This document shows, piece by piece, positions 16,687 through 25,565 of a stretch of 64,000 bases of DNA (within the stretch, counting starts at the first letter, position 1; the number at the start of each line of letters is the position of its first letter). Below the pieces are notes generated by a model that saw nothing but the letters and a program-made list of their open reading frames with translations, was not told the origin of the DNA and made no database searches. Where the stretch lies: the NCBI GenBank assembly GCA_002387205.1, contig DGLA01000019.1, forward strand, positions 62,001-126,000. The letters run 5' to 3'. A program made the translations under genes and the position numbers. This DNA is from Stutzerimonas stutzeri. GTDB lineage: Bacteria > Pseudomonadota > Gammaproteobacteria > Pseudomonadales > Pseudomonadaceae.

Positions 16687-17751
16687 CTAGCCGCTTTTGA
16701 GAATATCGGCCAGGGCATCGAGCAGTGCCTGATTCTGCTCCGGCGCGCCGATGGTGATGCGCAGGAACTGATCGATCCGTGGCATCTTGAAATGCCGGAC
16801 GATGATCCCCTCGTTACGCAGCTGCCCTGCCAGCTCGCCAGCATCATGCTGCGGGTGGCGGGTGAAGATGAAGTTCGCCGCCGATGGCAGAACCTGGAAA
16901 CCCAAGGCCTGCATCGAAGCCACAACACTCTCGCGACTGCTGACGACCTGCACACAGGTGCGCTGGAAGTACTCGCGATCCTCGAATGCCGCCGCCGCGC
17001 CGGCAATGGCGATGCGATCGAGCGGATAGGAGTTGAAGCTGTTCTTGATCCGCTCCAGGGCCTCGATCAGGTCTGGGTGACCGACCGCCAGACCAACCCG
17101 AAGCCCGGCCAGGGAGCGCGACTTCGACAATGTCTGGGACACCAGCAGGTTCGGATATCGATCCACCAGGGCGATAGCCGAGACGCCACCGAAATCGATG
17201 TAGGCTTCGTCGACCAGCACCACCGAATCGGGGTTCGCCTGCAGCAGGCGTTCGATGGCATCCAGGCCCAGCAGGCATCCGGTCGGCGCATTGGGGTTGG
17301 GAAAGATGATGCCGCCGTTGGGCCGAGCGTAGTCATCCACATTCAGCTGGAACCGCTCGTCCAGCGCAATGGCCTCGAACTCGATGCCGTAGAGGCCGCA
17401 ATAGACCGGGTAGAAACTGTAGGTGACATCCGGGAACAGCAACGGCTTGCCATGCTGGAACAGACCATGGAAGGCGTGGGCTAGCACTTCGTCCGAGCCG
17501 TTTCCGACAAATACCTGCTCCGGCTTCACATCGTAGTACTCGGCGACGGCACGCTTGAGCCGCTCGCCGTTCGGGTCCGGATACAGGCGCAGACTGTCGT
17601 TGACCTCCGCCTGCATCGCGGCGATGGCCCGGGGTGACGGGCCGTAGGGGTTCTCGTTGGTGTTGAGCTTGATCAGCTTGCTCAACTTGGGCTGCTCGCC
17701 CGGCACGTAGGGCACCAGGTCGTTGACGAAGGGGCTCCAAAAACGGCTCAC
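16687..17751 (-). CDS. hisC: Histidinol-phosphate aminotransferase
   Basis: This 354-residue PLP enzyme of fold type I converts imidazole acetol phosphate to histidinol phosphate. The substrate-recognition start KLNTNENPYGPSP, the VFVGNGSDE loop and the PLP lysine in SQTLSKSRSLAGLRVG are visible. It is the third gene in the order hisG-hisD-hisC. The gap to hisD carries a pair of repeat arrays, so co-transcription would have to pass through a potential hairpin. Confidence 0.96.
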   Translation of the reverse strand: MSRFWSPFVNDLVPYVPGEQPKLSKLIKLNTNENPYGPSPRAIAAMQAEVNDSLRLYPDPNGERLKRAVAEYYDVKPEQVFVGNGSDEVLAHAFHGLFQHGKPLLFPDVTYSFYPVYCGLYGIEFEAIALDERFQLNVDDYARPNGGIIFPNPNAPTGCLLGLDAIERLLQANPDSVVLVDEAYIDFGGVSAIALVDRYPNLLVSQTLSKSRSLAGLRVGLAVGHPDLIEALERIKNSFNSYPLDRIAIAGAAAAFEDREYFQRTCVQVVSSRESVVASMQALGFQVLPSAANFIFTRHPQHDAGELAGQLRNEGIIVRHFKMPRIDQFLRITIGAPEQNQALLDALADILKSG

Positions 17752-17776
17752 GAAATACTCCTGGAGAAGGTGGGGG

Positions 17777-17888
17777 AGCTTGAAGCTTGAAGCCTGAAGC
17801 CCGAAGCCCGAAGCTTGAAGTCGGCTCCTGCGGCAACCGCGTTTTGCACTTCTAGCTTCTAGCTTCTAGCTTCTAGCTTCCAGCTTCC
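17777..17888. repeat. Facing pair of heptanucleotide arrays between hisC and hisD
   Basis: The left array (17777-17820) uses units TTGAAGC, CTGAAGC and CCGAAGC. The right array (17849-17888) uses the complementary type CTTCTAG/CTTCCAG. The 28 bases between them are unrelated. The right array stops two bases from the hisD stop codon. The two arms are inverted and could fold on each other in RNA. Confidence 0.85.
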
Positions 17889-17890
17889 GA

Positions 17891-19204
17891 CTAGAAATCT
17901 TTGATCCTGTATTCCGCGCTGCGTGCATGGGCGGTCAATGACTCGCCGCGCGCCAGCACCGAGGCGATCTTGCCGAGTTCCGAGGCGCCTTCGGCTGAGC
18001 AGTTGATGATCGAGGAGCGCTTCTGGAAGTCGTACACGCCCAGCGGCGAGGAGAAGCGCGCGGTACCGGAGGTCGGCAGGACGTGGTTGGGCCCTGCACA
18101 GTAATCGCCCAGGGCTTCGGCGGTGTAGCGACCCATGAAGATCGCGCCGGCATGGCGAATCTGCGGCAGCCACTGTTCCGGCTCGGCCACCGACAGCTCC
18201 AGATGTTCGGGGGCGATGCGGTTGGCCACCTCGATAGCCTGCTGCATATCGGCCACCTGAATCAGCGCGCCACGCCCGAGCATGGATGCCCGCGCGATAT
18301 CGGCGCGCTCCAGGGTCGGCAATAGCCGCTGGATGCTTTCGGCAACCTTGTCGAGAAAGGCCGCGTCGGGGCTGACCAGGATCGACTGCGCATCCTCGTC
18401 ATGCTCGGCCTGGGAGAACAGGTCCATGGCAATCCAGTCCGGATCTGTCTGCCCATCGCATACCACGAGAATTTCCGAGGGACCGGCAATCATGTCGATG
18501 CCGACCTTGCCGAACACGTGACGCTTGGCCGTGGCCACATAGATATTGCCCGGCCCGACGATCTTGTCCACCGGCGGCACGCTCTCGGTGCCGTATGCCA
18601 GCGCCGCAACCGCCTGGGCGCCGCCAATGGTGAAGACCCGGTCGACACCGGCAATGCACGCCGCAGCCAACACCAGCTCGTTGATCTCGCCGCGCGGCGT
18701 GGGCACCACCATCACCACTTCAGGCACCCCGGCCACCTTTGCCGGGATCGCGTTCATCAGCACTGACGAAGGATAAGAAGCCTTGCCACCGGGCACATAG
18801 AGGCCGGCACGATCGAGCGGCGTGACCTGCTGGCCAAGCACGGTGCCGTCGGCCTCGGTGTACTGCCAGGAATCCTGCTTCTGTCGCTCGTGATAGACAC
18901 GCACCCGCTCGGCGGCGGCTGCAAGCGCCTCGCGCTGGGCCGGGGTAATGCGCTCTAGTGCAAGCTCCAGACGCTCGCGAGGAAGGATCAGATCGGCCAT
19001 GGAGGCCACTTCGAGCCCGTCGAAACGCTGGGTGTATTCCACCAGCGCCGCATCGCCGCGCTCGCGTACAGCCTTGATGATCTCCAGCACGCGCTGGTTG
19101 ACGCCATCATCGGACACGCTTTCCCAGCTCAGCAGCTGGTCCAGATGTCGACCGAAATCCTGATCAGCGGCATTGAGTCGGCGGATGTCGATGGGAGCGG
19201 TCAT
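17891..19204 (-). CDS. hisD: Histidinol dehydrogenase
   Basis: This 437-residue zinc enzyme carries out the final two NAD-dependent oxidations of histidine synthesis. Visible family segments are YVPGGKASYPSSVLMNAIPA, IGGAQAVAALAYGTESVP, KIVGPGNIYVATAK and the C-terminal AGPNHVLPTSGTARFSSPL. I chose the ATG at 19204 (MTAPIDIRRLNA) because GAGG lies six bases upstream and upstream codons are not family-like. It follows hisG on the same strand. Confidence 0.97.
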   Translation of the reverse strand: MTAPIDIRRLNAADQDFGRHLDQLLSWESVSDDGVNQRVLEIIKAVRERGDAALVEYTQRFDGLEVASMADLILPRERLELALERITPAQREALAAAAERVRVYHERQKQDSWQYTEADGTVLGQQVTPLDRAGLYVPGGKASYPSSVLMNAIPAKVAGVPEVVMVVPTPRGEINELVLAAACIAGVDRVFTIGGAQAVAALAYGTESVPPVDKIVGPGNIYVATAKRHVFGKVGIDMIAGPSEILVVCDGQTDPDWIAMDLFSQAEHDEDAQSILVSPDAAFLDKVAESIQRLLPTLERADIARASMLGRGALIQVADMQQAIEVANRIAPEHLELSVAEPEQWLPQIRHAGAIFMGRYTAEALGDYCAGPNHVLPTSGTARFSSPLGVYDFQKRSSIINCSAEGASELGKIASVLARGESLTAHARSAEYRIKDF

Positions 19205-19337
19205 AACGGGCCTCATGAAGGGATGCGGACAGCAAGGGTCAGGCGCCACTAGATTAACAAGCCAACCGCGCGGGCACCTGAGAATTTAGGCTATGACGCG
19301 GATAGGCCTGCCGGCCGCAGCGGGCCGGCAGGAGAAA

Positions 19338-19967
19338 TCAATCCGGATGCGCAATCGCACTCTGCAGGGCTTCGATCAGCGCCTGGATACGGGCGTGCTG
19401 CATTTTCATCGAGGCCTTGTTGACCACCAGCCGCGAGCTGATCATCGCGATCAGCTCCTGAGGCTCCAACCCGTTGGCGCGCAGGGTGTTGCCGGTGTCG
19501 ACGACGTCGATGATCTTGTCGGCCAGACCCACCAGCGGGGCCAGCTCCATGGAACCGTAGAGTTTGATGATGTCGACCTGACGGCCCTGCTCGGCGTAGT
19601 AACGCTTGGCGACGTTGACGAACTTGGTTGCCACACGCAGCCGCCCCTTGGGCTCCGGAGCGCCAACCTTGCCGGCGGTCATCAGCTTGCAATTGGCGAT
19701 CCTGAGATCCAGTGGTTCGTAGAGCCCCTGCCCACCGTATTCCATCAGCACATCCTTGCCAGCCACGCCAAGGTCCGCCGCGCCGTGCTCGACATAGGTC
19801 GGCACGTCGGTGGCGCGGACGATCAGAAGGCGAACGTCATCCTGGGTGGTGGGGATGATCAGCTTGCGGCTTTTTTCCGGATTTTCAGTGGGAACGATAC
19901 CGGCAGCGGCAAGCAGCGGGAGGGTGTCGTCGAGAATGCGGCCTTTGGACAGGGCGATGGTGAGCAT
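19338..19967 (-). CDS. hisG: ATP phosphoribosyltransferase, short form
   Basis: At 209 residues this is the short form of HisG, the first enzyme of histidine synthesis. It lacks the C-terminal regulatory domain of the long form and therefore needs the HisZ subunit, which is not in this window. Family segments include MLTIALSKGRI at the start, AADLGVAGKDVL, and VVDTGNTLRANGL, which binds PRPP. It is followed by hisD after about 130 bases. Confidence 0.96.
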   Translation of the reverse strand: MLTIALSKGRILDDTLPLLAAAGIVPTENPEKSRKLIIPTTQDDVRLLIVRATDVPTYVEHGAADLGVAGKDVLMEYGGQGLYEPLDLRIANCKLMTAGKVGAPEPKGRLRVATKFVNVAKRYYAEQGRQVDIIKLYGSMELAPLVGLADKIIDVVDTGNTLRANGLEPQELIAMISSRLVVNKASMKMQHARIQALIEALQSAIAHPD

Positions 19968-19991
19968 GGACGATGTGTTTCCTTGAAGCCT

Positions 19992-20068
19992 ATTGTTGGC
20001 GGCCGTTCACTGGCGGCGGCCGGTCCCTTTGGTCCAGCCAGGGCGGATTGCCGGCACGCGCCGACAAT
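19992..20068. repeat. Inverted repeat in the murA-hisG gap
   Basis: ATTGTTGGCG at 19992-20001 is matched in inverted orientation by CGCCGACAAT at 20059-20068 (nine of ten paired). The intervening sequence is GC-rich and itself partly self-complementary. It lies between the murA stop and the hisG start on the minus strand, so it could be a read-through control point. There is no T run. Confidence 0.45.
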
Positions 20069-20079
20069 CCACCATGCGG

Positions 20080-21345
20080 TCAGCCCGGTACGCGGCGAAT
20101 CTTGGCGCCCAGCAGCTGCAGCTTTTCCTCGATGCACTCGTAGCCGCGATCGATGTGGTAGATGCGGTCGATCAGGGTGTCGCCTTCAGCTACCAGCCCG
20201 GCAATGACGAGGCTCGCCGAGGCGCGCAGATCGGTGGCCATCACCGGAGCGCCCTTGAGCTTCGGTACGCCGGTGACGATGGCGGTGTTGCCCTCGACGA
20301 GGATCTGCGACCCCATCCGGTTCATCTCGTACACGTGCATGAAGCGGTTCTCGAACACCGTCTCGATCACCGTACCGGTGCCTTCGGCAATGGCGTTCAT
20401 GGAAATGAACTGCGCCTGCATGTCGGTGGGAAAGGCCGGATAGGGCGCGGTGCGGATGTTCACCGCCTTTGGCCGATTGCCCTTCATGTCCAGCTCGATC
20501 CAGTTGCTGCCGGTATCGATATAGGCACCCGCTTCCTCGAGCTTGTGCAGGACGGCTTCAAGCAGGGTCGCGTCGGTATCCTTCAACCGCACCCGGCCGC
20601 CGGTCGCGGCTGCGGCAACCAGATAGGTGCCGGTTTCGATCCGGTCCGGCATGACGCTGTAGCGGCCACCGCCCAGGCGCTTCACACCGTCGATGACGAT
20701 GGTATCGGTGCCGGCGCCCGACACCTGCGCGCCCATGGCGTTGAGGAAATTGGCGAGATCGACCACCTCCGGCTCGCGCGCTGCGTTCTCCAGAACGCTG
20801 CGGCCGTTGGCCAGAGCGGCGGCCATCATGATGTTCTCGGTGCCGGTCACGCTGACGATGTCGAAGAAGAAATGTGCGCCACGCAGGCCGCCGGCTGGGG
20901 CCTTGGCCTTGATGTAGCCGCCTTCCACATCGATCTGCGCGCCCATCGCTTCCAGGCCGCGAATATGCAGGTCCACCGGACGCGAGCCGATGGCACAGCC
21001 GCCCGGCAGGGCTACTTCGGCTTCGCCGAAACGCGCCACCATCGGCCCCAGCACCAGGATCGATGCACGCATGGTCTTGACCAGCTCGTAGGGCGCTACC
21101 AGCGTCTGGATACTGCTGGCGTCGACCTCGACACTGAGCTTTTCGTCGATGACCGGTTGCACGCCCATGCGACCGAATAGCTCGATCATGGTGGTAATGT
21201 CGTGCAGGTGCGGCAGGTTGCAGACGGTGACCGGGGTGTCGGCCAACAAGGTGGCCGCCAGGATCGGCAGGGCCGAGTTCTTGGCACCGGAGATGCGAAT
21301 CTCGCCATCGAGGCGGGCGCCGCCGGTAATGATCAGTTTATCCAT
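20080..21345 (-). CDS. murA: UDP-N-acetylglucosamine 1-carboxyvinyltransferase
   Basis: This 421-residue enzyme adds enolpyruvate to UDP-GlcNAc, the first committed step of peptidoglycan synthesis and the target of fosfomycin. The start MDKLIITGGARLDGEIRISG and the catalytic Cys117 in LPGGCAIGSRPVD are visible, so the fosfomycin-reactive cysteine is present. The inside-out alpha/beta barrel fits the length exactly. It lies about 100 bases after ibaG on the same strand. Confidence 0.98.
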   Translation of the reverse strand: MDKLIITGGARLDGEIRISGAKNSALPILAATLLADTPVTVCNLPHLHDITTMIELFGRMGVQPVIDEKLSVEVDASSIQTLVAPYELVKTMRASILVLGPMVARFGEAEVALPGGCAIGSRPVDLHIRGLEAMGAQIDVEGGYIKAKAPAGGLRGAHFFFDIVSVTGTENIMMAAALANGRSVLENAAREPEVVDLANFLNAMGAQVSGAGTDTIVIDGVKRLGGGRYSVMPDRIETGTYLVAAAATGGRVRLKDTDATLLEAVLHKLEEAGAYIDTGSNWIELDMKGNRPKAVNIRTAPYPAFPTDMQAQFISMNAIAEGTGTVIETVFENRFMHVYEMNRMGSQILVEGNTAIVTGVPKLKGAPVMATDLRASASLVIAGLVAEGDTLIDRIYHIDRGYECIEEKLQLLGAKIRRVPG

Positions 21346-21445
21346 GGAAGTTCCCGTAACCCGCAGGCTCGAAGCGCTTTCGAAGAGAAGCCGCGCGCCC
21401 TGTTAACGGCGCGCCGGCAGAAATGTGACTGGCGTAGACCAGGGC

Positions 21446-21685
21446 TCAGCCGCGTGCAAGCCAGTCGGCGCGGCTGAAGAATTTCATGGTCACTGCGTGG
21501 ATACTGCCGTCGCCTATCCACGGGTTCAGGTGAGCGTAGATCTGCTGCTGGCGCTTGACCGGGCTCAGGCCGGCCAGCTCGTCACTGATGACATTGAGCT
21601 GGAAGTTGCAGCCTTCGCCTTCAACTTCTACCTGGGCACCTGGAAGTTTCTCTTCCAGAAAATTCTTAACTTCTACAGCCTGCAT
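21446..21685 (-). CDS. ibaG: BolA-family protein IbaG
   Basis: This 79-residue protein has the BolA/YrbA fold and ends with HAVTMKFFSRADWL. Relatives bind monothiol glutaredoxins with a [2Fe-2S] cluster, and E. coli IbaG is linked to acid stress and envelope genes. The ATG at 21685 gives the usual MQAVEVKNFLEEKLPGA start; a TTG two codons upstream is less likely. It lies between the mla genes and murA, the same setting as in E. coli. Confidence 0.92.
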   Translation of the reverse strand: MQAVEVKNFLEEKLPGAQVEVEGEGCNFQLNVISDELAGLSPVKRQQQIYAHLNPWIGDGSIHAVTMKFFSRADWLARG

Positions 21686-21783
21686 GTTCAACCTCGATCG
21701 GCAGCGGACGCGCGCGGCCGGCCATCATACAAAAAAGCCCGAAGACTGCGAACCCCGAAGCCACGCCGCCTGACGAAGCTCAC

Positions 21784-22263
21784 CTAATCGAGGGTTTCGG
21801 CATCGCTGTCCCGCCGCAGAGGGTGTCGACTGGCCGCAACGGCTGGAAAACGCGAGGAGGCAAAACGCACTACCAGAATGGCCACCGCCAGCAGGAGGAT
21901 CGCTCCGGAAATATAGACGACCCCCATGTCCGGACGATGATGATGCGACACGTCGGAGATGAGCAGGCGGGTCAGTGCCGTGATCGCCACATAGATCAGG
22001 AAGCGCACCGGCATGTGGTTGGTCTTGAAATAGATTCCCACCATGGCGCCCAGCTCGAGATAGATGAACAGCAGCAGGATGTCATCGACACTGATGCTGC
22101 CCTTCTCGATCATGCCCAGAAAGGCATCGAGCCCGGCCCAGGCCGTGACCGCGCCAATCGCGAACAGGGACAGATAATGAAAGGTCTCCACCAGAAGGTT
22201 TCCCAGCGACTCGGCCGTCAGGTGGACCTTGGCACGTGTCGACTCCGCCCAGCGCAGTAACAT
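21784..22263 (-). CDS. PsiE-family membrane protein
   Basis: This 159-residue protein has four predicted membrane segments and the PsiE-family pattern: HYLSLFAIGAVTAWAG, IYLELGAMVGIYFKTNHMPVRFLIYVAITALTRLLI, and a histidine-rich turn SDVSHHHRPDM. PsiE in E. coli is a phosphate-starvation-induced protein of unknown function. The start overlaps the mlaB stop by one base (TGATG), so translation is coupled to the phospholipid-transport operon. That placement is unusual to my knowledge. The family call is fairly firm; a role in lipid transport would be inference. Confidence 0.8.
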   Translation of the reverse strand: MLLRWAESTRAKVHLTAESLGNLLVETFHYLSLFAIGAVTAWAGLDAFLGMIEKGSISVDDILLLFIYLELGAMVGIYFKTNHMPVRFLIYVAITALTRLLISDVSHHHRPDMGVVYISGAILLLAVAILVVRFASSRFPAVAASRHPLRRDSDAETLD

Positions 22264-22589
22264 CAGACAACTCCTTCTGTTTCATCTTCCAGCGAAAGAA
22301 CGTCCAGCAAACCGGAGACCCGGGCAATCTCACGCATGTCTTCAGGCAGGCCGGTGATGAGGATCTCATCGCCCTGCCCCAACGCATCGCGGGTAAAGGC
22401 CAGCAGCAAGGACAGGCCGACGCTACTGGATTTTTCCACCGATGAGCAATCGACACGTAAACGCTCGCCCCGGGCTTGGCGTATCAAGGCCTGTCCCTGC
22501 GCCCGCACGGCCGGCCCGGACCGGTAATCGAGCACGCCGGCGAGCCGAAGCTCTCCGGCCGCGCCACGCTCAACCCGCCCTTCACTCAT
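22263..22589 (-). CDS. mlaB: Mla STAS-domain protein
   Basis: This 108-residue STAS-domain protein is the small cytoplasmic subunit of the MlaFEDB inner-membrane complex, where it stabilises MlaF. The STAS core is visible: LRLAGVLDYRSGPAV, then LRVDCSSVEKSSSVGLSLLL with the serine-rich loop. I chose the ATG at 22589 (MSEGRVERG), which overlaps the mlaC stop by eight bases. Sequence similarity in this family is low, so position is important evidence. Confidence 0.88.
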   Translation of the reverse strand: MSEGRVERGAAGELRLAGVLDYRSGPAVRAQGQALIRQARGERLRVDCSSVEKSSSVGLSLLLAFTRDALGQGDEILITGLPEDMREIARVSGLLDVLSLEDETEGVV

Positions 22590-23247
22590 CGGCCGCCGCC
22601 TGCTGACCGGCCTCGGTGTCCTTGGCGCGTGCCACGACCTCGGCCCAGCCATCAATGGTCTTGTCGAGATCATTGCCGTTCTTCTGCATGGCGTCGGCGA
22701 ACTGGTCACGGAACAGCTTACCGATATTGATGCCATTGATGATCACGTTGCGGACGCGCCATTCACCGCCCTTGTTGACCATGGTGTAGGACACCGGATA
22801 GATCTCTCCCTGGCGGCCCGTCACTTCCATACCGACACTGGTGCGCTCCTGGTCCTGCTTGCCGCTGGCCGGCAGCACGCGAATCTGCTGGTTGTTGTAC
22901 TCCAGCAGTGCGTTGCCATAGAACTGCATGAGACTGCGCTTGAAGTTCTCCTGGAATCGCTTCATCTGCGCGGGGCTGGCGCTGCGTGAGTACTTGACCG
23001 TCATGATGCTGCGCGAGATGCCTTCGGCATCGACCACAGGACCGAGTATGTCATTGAGCGACTCGTAGAACGCATTCGGGTCCTGACGGTATTGCTCCTT
23101 GTTTGCCTTGAGATCAGCGAGCAACTCATCGGTGGTGCGCTGGATCACATCATGGGCGCTGGGCGCCGCCTGGACCAGAAGGGGGAAGGCTGCCAGCAAT
23201 ACCAGCAAGCCGCGACGCAGGGCCATCATCATGGGGTTGCTCCTCAT
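22582..23247 (-). CDS. mlaC: Periplasmic phospholipid-binding protein
   Basis: This 221-residue protein has a signal peptide (LLVLLAAFPLLVQAAPSA) and the MlaC/Ttg2D fold that carries phospholipid across the periplasm between the MlaA lipoprotein and the MlaFEDB complex. Recognisable regions are YRQDPNAFYESLNDILGPVVD, SRSIMTVKYSRSASPAQMKRF and the C-terminal VRNVIINGINIGKLFRDQF. It overlaps mlaD by four bases and mlaB by eight. Confidence 0.96.
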   Translation of the reverse strand: MRSNPMMMALRRGLLVLLAAFPLLVQAAPSAHDVIQRTTDELLADLKANKEQYRQDPNAFYESLNDILGPVVDAEGISRSIMTVKYSRSASPAQMKRFQENFKRSLMQFYGNALLEYNNQQIRVLPASGKQDQERTSVGMEVTGRQGEIYPVSYTMVNKGGEWRVRNVIINGINIGKLFRDQFADAMQKNGNDLDKTIDGWAEVVARAKDTEAGQQAAADE

Positions 23248-23705
23248 TCTTTATTGACCGAATTAAGCAGGAATTTGCCGATCAGCTCTTCCAGTACCAG
23301 CGAAGACTGGGTGTCGCGGATCGTGTCGCCATCGCCGAGCGTTTCTTCCTCACCACCGACGCTGATGCCAACATACTTTTCACCGAGCAACCCTGCCGTC
23401 AGGATCGAAGCGGTAGAGTCGGTCGGCAGGATGTCGACGTCCTTTTGTATCTCGAGGGTGACGCGCCCGGTGTAGCTCTCTCGATCCAGATCGATTGCGG
23501 TCACCTTGCCGATGGTCACGCCAGCCATGGTGACCTTGGATCGGACACTGAGACCGGCAATATTGTCGAAATAGGCATACAGCCTGTAGGTGTCGGCGCT
23601 GTTGACGTTCAGCCCGCTGACTCGCAGGGACAGCAGCAGCAGGGCGAGAATCCCCGCGAGCAGGAACAGGCCAACACCGATTTCCAGGGTGCGGATACGC
23701 ATCAA
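23244..23705 (-). CDS. mlaD: MCE-domain phospholipid transport subunit
   Basis: This 153-residue protein has one N-terminal membrane helix (GVGLFLLAGILALLLLSLRV) followed by a single MCE domain (YFDNIAGLSVRSKVTMAGVTIGKV). Its hexamer forms a hydrophobic channel on the periplasmic side of MlaFEDB. LTAGLLGEKYVGISVGGEEE is the typical late segment. It is short, as expected for MlaD. It overlaps mlaE and mlaC by four bases each. Confidence 0.96.
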   Translation of the reverse strand: MMRIRTLEIGVGLFLLAGILALLLLSLRVSGLNVNSADTYRLYAYFDNIAGLSVRSKVTMAGVTIGKVTAIDLDRESYTGRVTLEIQKDVDILPTDSTASILTAGLLGEKYVGISVGGEEETLGDGDTIRDTQSSLVLEELIGKFLLNSVNKE

Positions 23706-24499
23706 AAATCTCCAAACATCAACGCGGTCAGAATAAAGTCGAGGCCGAGCACCGCCAGCGAGGCGTAGACCACGGTTCGGGTAGTGGCGCGACTGATCCC
23801 CTCGGAAGTCGGATCGCAGTCATAGCCCTGGAACACCGCGATCCAGGTCACCACAACAGCGAACACCATGCTCTTGATCACACCGTTCAGGACATCGGAC
23901 GAGAACGTTACGCTGTTCTGCATGTTGGCCCAGAACGAGCCCTCGTATACGCCGAGCCAGTCCACCGCGACCATCGCACCGCCCCAGATGCCGACGACGT
24001 TGAAGATCACGGTCAGCAGAGGCAGCGCGATAAAGCCCGCCCACAGCCGCGGCGCGACGATGTATTTCAACGGATCGACACCGATCATTTCGAGGCTCGA
24101 CAACTGCTCGGTGGATTTCATGTTGCCGATTTCCGCCGCCAACGCCGAGCCGGCGCGCCCGGCAAACAGCAACGCCGTCACCACCGGCCCCAGCTCACGC
24201 AGCAGGGTGAGGGCCACCATCTGCCCAACCGCCTGCTCCGAACCGTAGCTGCTGAGGATGCTGTAGCCCTGCAGCGCAAGCACCATGCCGATGAACAGGC
24301 CAGAGACCACCACGATGGCGAGCGACAGTACCCCTACCGAGTAGAGCTGCCTGACCAGCAACGAAAAGCGGTTGTCCAGGCCGCTGGAGCCGAACAGCGC
24401 ATGAAACAGGAAAAGTGTCGCACGGCCCTGGGCGGCGACCACATCGATGCCGGCCACACCAAACAGGCGGACTCGCTCGATCAGGGAACGCTTACGCAT
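23702..24499 (-). CDS. mlaE: Mla ABC transporter permease
   Basis: This 265-residue inner-membrane permease belongs to the MlaE family. It has an interfacial helix at the start and about five membrane helices, with the conserved GRAGSALAAEIGNMKSTEQL stretch and ALEMIGVDP-type follow-on (SLEMIGVDPLKYIVAPR). I chose the ATG at 24499 (MRKRSLIERVRLFG), which overlaps the end of mlaF by eight bases; codons further upstream overlap mlaF in another frame and are not real. Confidence 0.96.
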   Translation of the reverse strand: MRKRSLIERVRLFGVAGIDVVAAQGRATLFLFHALFGSSGLDNRFSLLVRQLYSVGVLSLAIVVVSGLFIGMVLALQGYSILSSYGSEQAVGQMVALTLLRELGPVVTALLFAGRAGSALAAEIGNMKSTEQLSSLEMIGVDPLKYIVAPRLWAGFIALPLLTVIFNVVGIWGGAMVAVDWLGVYEGSFWANMQNSVTFSSDVLNGVIKSMVFAVVVTWIAVFQGYDCDPTSEGISRATTRTVVYASLAVLGLDFILTALMFGDF

Positions 24500-25307
24500 C
24501 TGAGCCTCGCAACAGGTCGTCGGCATAGTCCGGCGCAGGGAAATGGAACGGCACAGGGCCATCCGCGGCGCCGCGCATGAATTGCTGAATCCTTGGGTTA
24601 TCCGACTGGCGCAAGTCCGCCGGCGTGCCCTGCCCCAGGACCTGACCGTCGCCGACCACATAGATGTAGTCGGCGATGCTGGCCGTTTCAGCCAGATCAT
24701 GGGACACCACGATGCTGGTAATGCCGAGCGCGTCGTTGAGCAGACGAATCAGCTGGACCAGCACGCCCATGGCAATGGGGTCCTGGCCCGCAAAGGGCTC
24801 GTCATACATAAGGATCTGAGGGTCCAGGGCAATGGCCCTTGCCAGTGCCACGCGACGTTTCATGCCACCGGACAGTTCGTCCGGCATCAGCTCGACCGCA
24901 CCGCGCAACCCGACCGCCTGCAGCTTCATCAGTACGATGTCCCGGATCATTTCCTCCGGCAGCCTGGTGTGCACACGCAAGGGGAAGGCGACGTTCTCGA
25001 ACACGTCTAGATCGGTAAACAGCGCGCCACTCTGGAACAGCACGCCCATCTGCTTGCGCATGTCGAACAGCTCGCGGCGCGAGAGGCTGGGCAGGTTGGT
25101 CCCGGCCACCCAGACTTCGCCACTGACGGGCTTCAACTGTGCAGCAATCAGGCGCAACAAGGTGGTCTTGCCACAGCCCGACGGCCCCATGATGGCCGTC
25201 ACCTTGCCGCGGGGAATGACCATGTCGATGTTATTGAAAATGCTCCGCTCGCCGCGCTTGAAGGTGACACCCTTCAGCTCGACGGCGTTAGCGTTGGCGG
25301 CGCTCAT
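24492..25307 (-). CDS. mlaF: Mla ABC transporter ATPase
   Basis: This 271-residue ATPase drives retrograde phospholipid transport from the outer membrane. Visible motifs are Walker A GPSGCGKTT near residue 42, the signature LSGGMKRRVALARA and Walker B ILMYDEPFAGQDP, then the switch histidine in VVSHD. It is the first gene of mlaFEDCB and has a good promoter match about 85 bases upstream. The product was first studied as Ttg2A in Pseudomonas. Confidence 0.97.
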   Translation of the reverse strand: MSAANANAVELKGVTFKRGERSIFNNIDMVIPRGKVTAIMGPSGCGKTTLLRLIAAQLKPVSGEVWVAGTNLPSLSRRELFDMRKQMGVLFQSGALFTDLDVFENVAFPLRVHTRLPEEMIRDIVLMKLQAVGLRGAVELMPDELSGGMKRRVALARAIALDPQILMYDEPFAGQDPIAMGVLVQLIRLLNDALGITSIVVSHDLAETASIADYIYVVGDGQVLGQGTPADLRQSDNPRIQQFMRGAADGPVPFHFPAPDYADDLLRGSDA

Positions 25308-25390
25308 CGGATCTCCTCGGATACAGCCTGCGAAACAGACGCGCTCCGAGCGTTCGGAGATACTTCGCAGAGCCGTTTTTGGCGGCGCGA

Positions 25391-25419
25391 ACTATAGCAC
25401 CGCGCCGTAGGCGTCCCAA
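25391..25419 (-). promoter_or_regulatory. Candidate sigma-70 promoter for mlaFEDCB
   Basis: On the minus strand TTGGGA (25419-25414), a 17-base spacer and TATAGT (25396-25391) precede mlaF by about 85 bases. The boxes match consensus at four and five of six positions with ideal spacing. Confidence 0.55.
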
Positions 25420-25529
25420 GCAGCCCTCTGTATCGGCACATGAGCAATCGCACGCCGTTCAGCTTGCATTCAGCTACAGGCGCGACGATCTGCACTAAAG
25501 CTTTCGGTGAGGGGCGGCTGGATTGGCGC

Positions 25530-25535
25530 TATAAT
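25530..25535 (+). promoter_or_regulatory. Candidate -10 element for the kds-lpt-rpoN operon
   Basis: A perfect TATAAT lies 31 bases before the kdsD ATG in the gap divergent from mlaF. I see no good -35 box at the proper distance, so an activator or an extended element may compensate. No start site is proven. Confidence 0.4.
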
Positions 25536-25565
25536 CCCGCGTTTTCATTCAGGCGATGACCAGAC

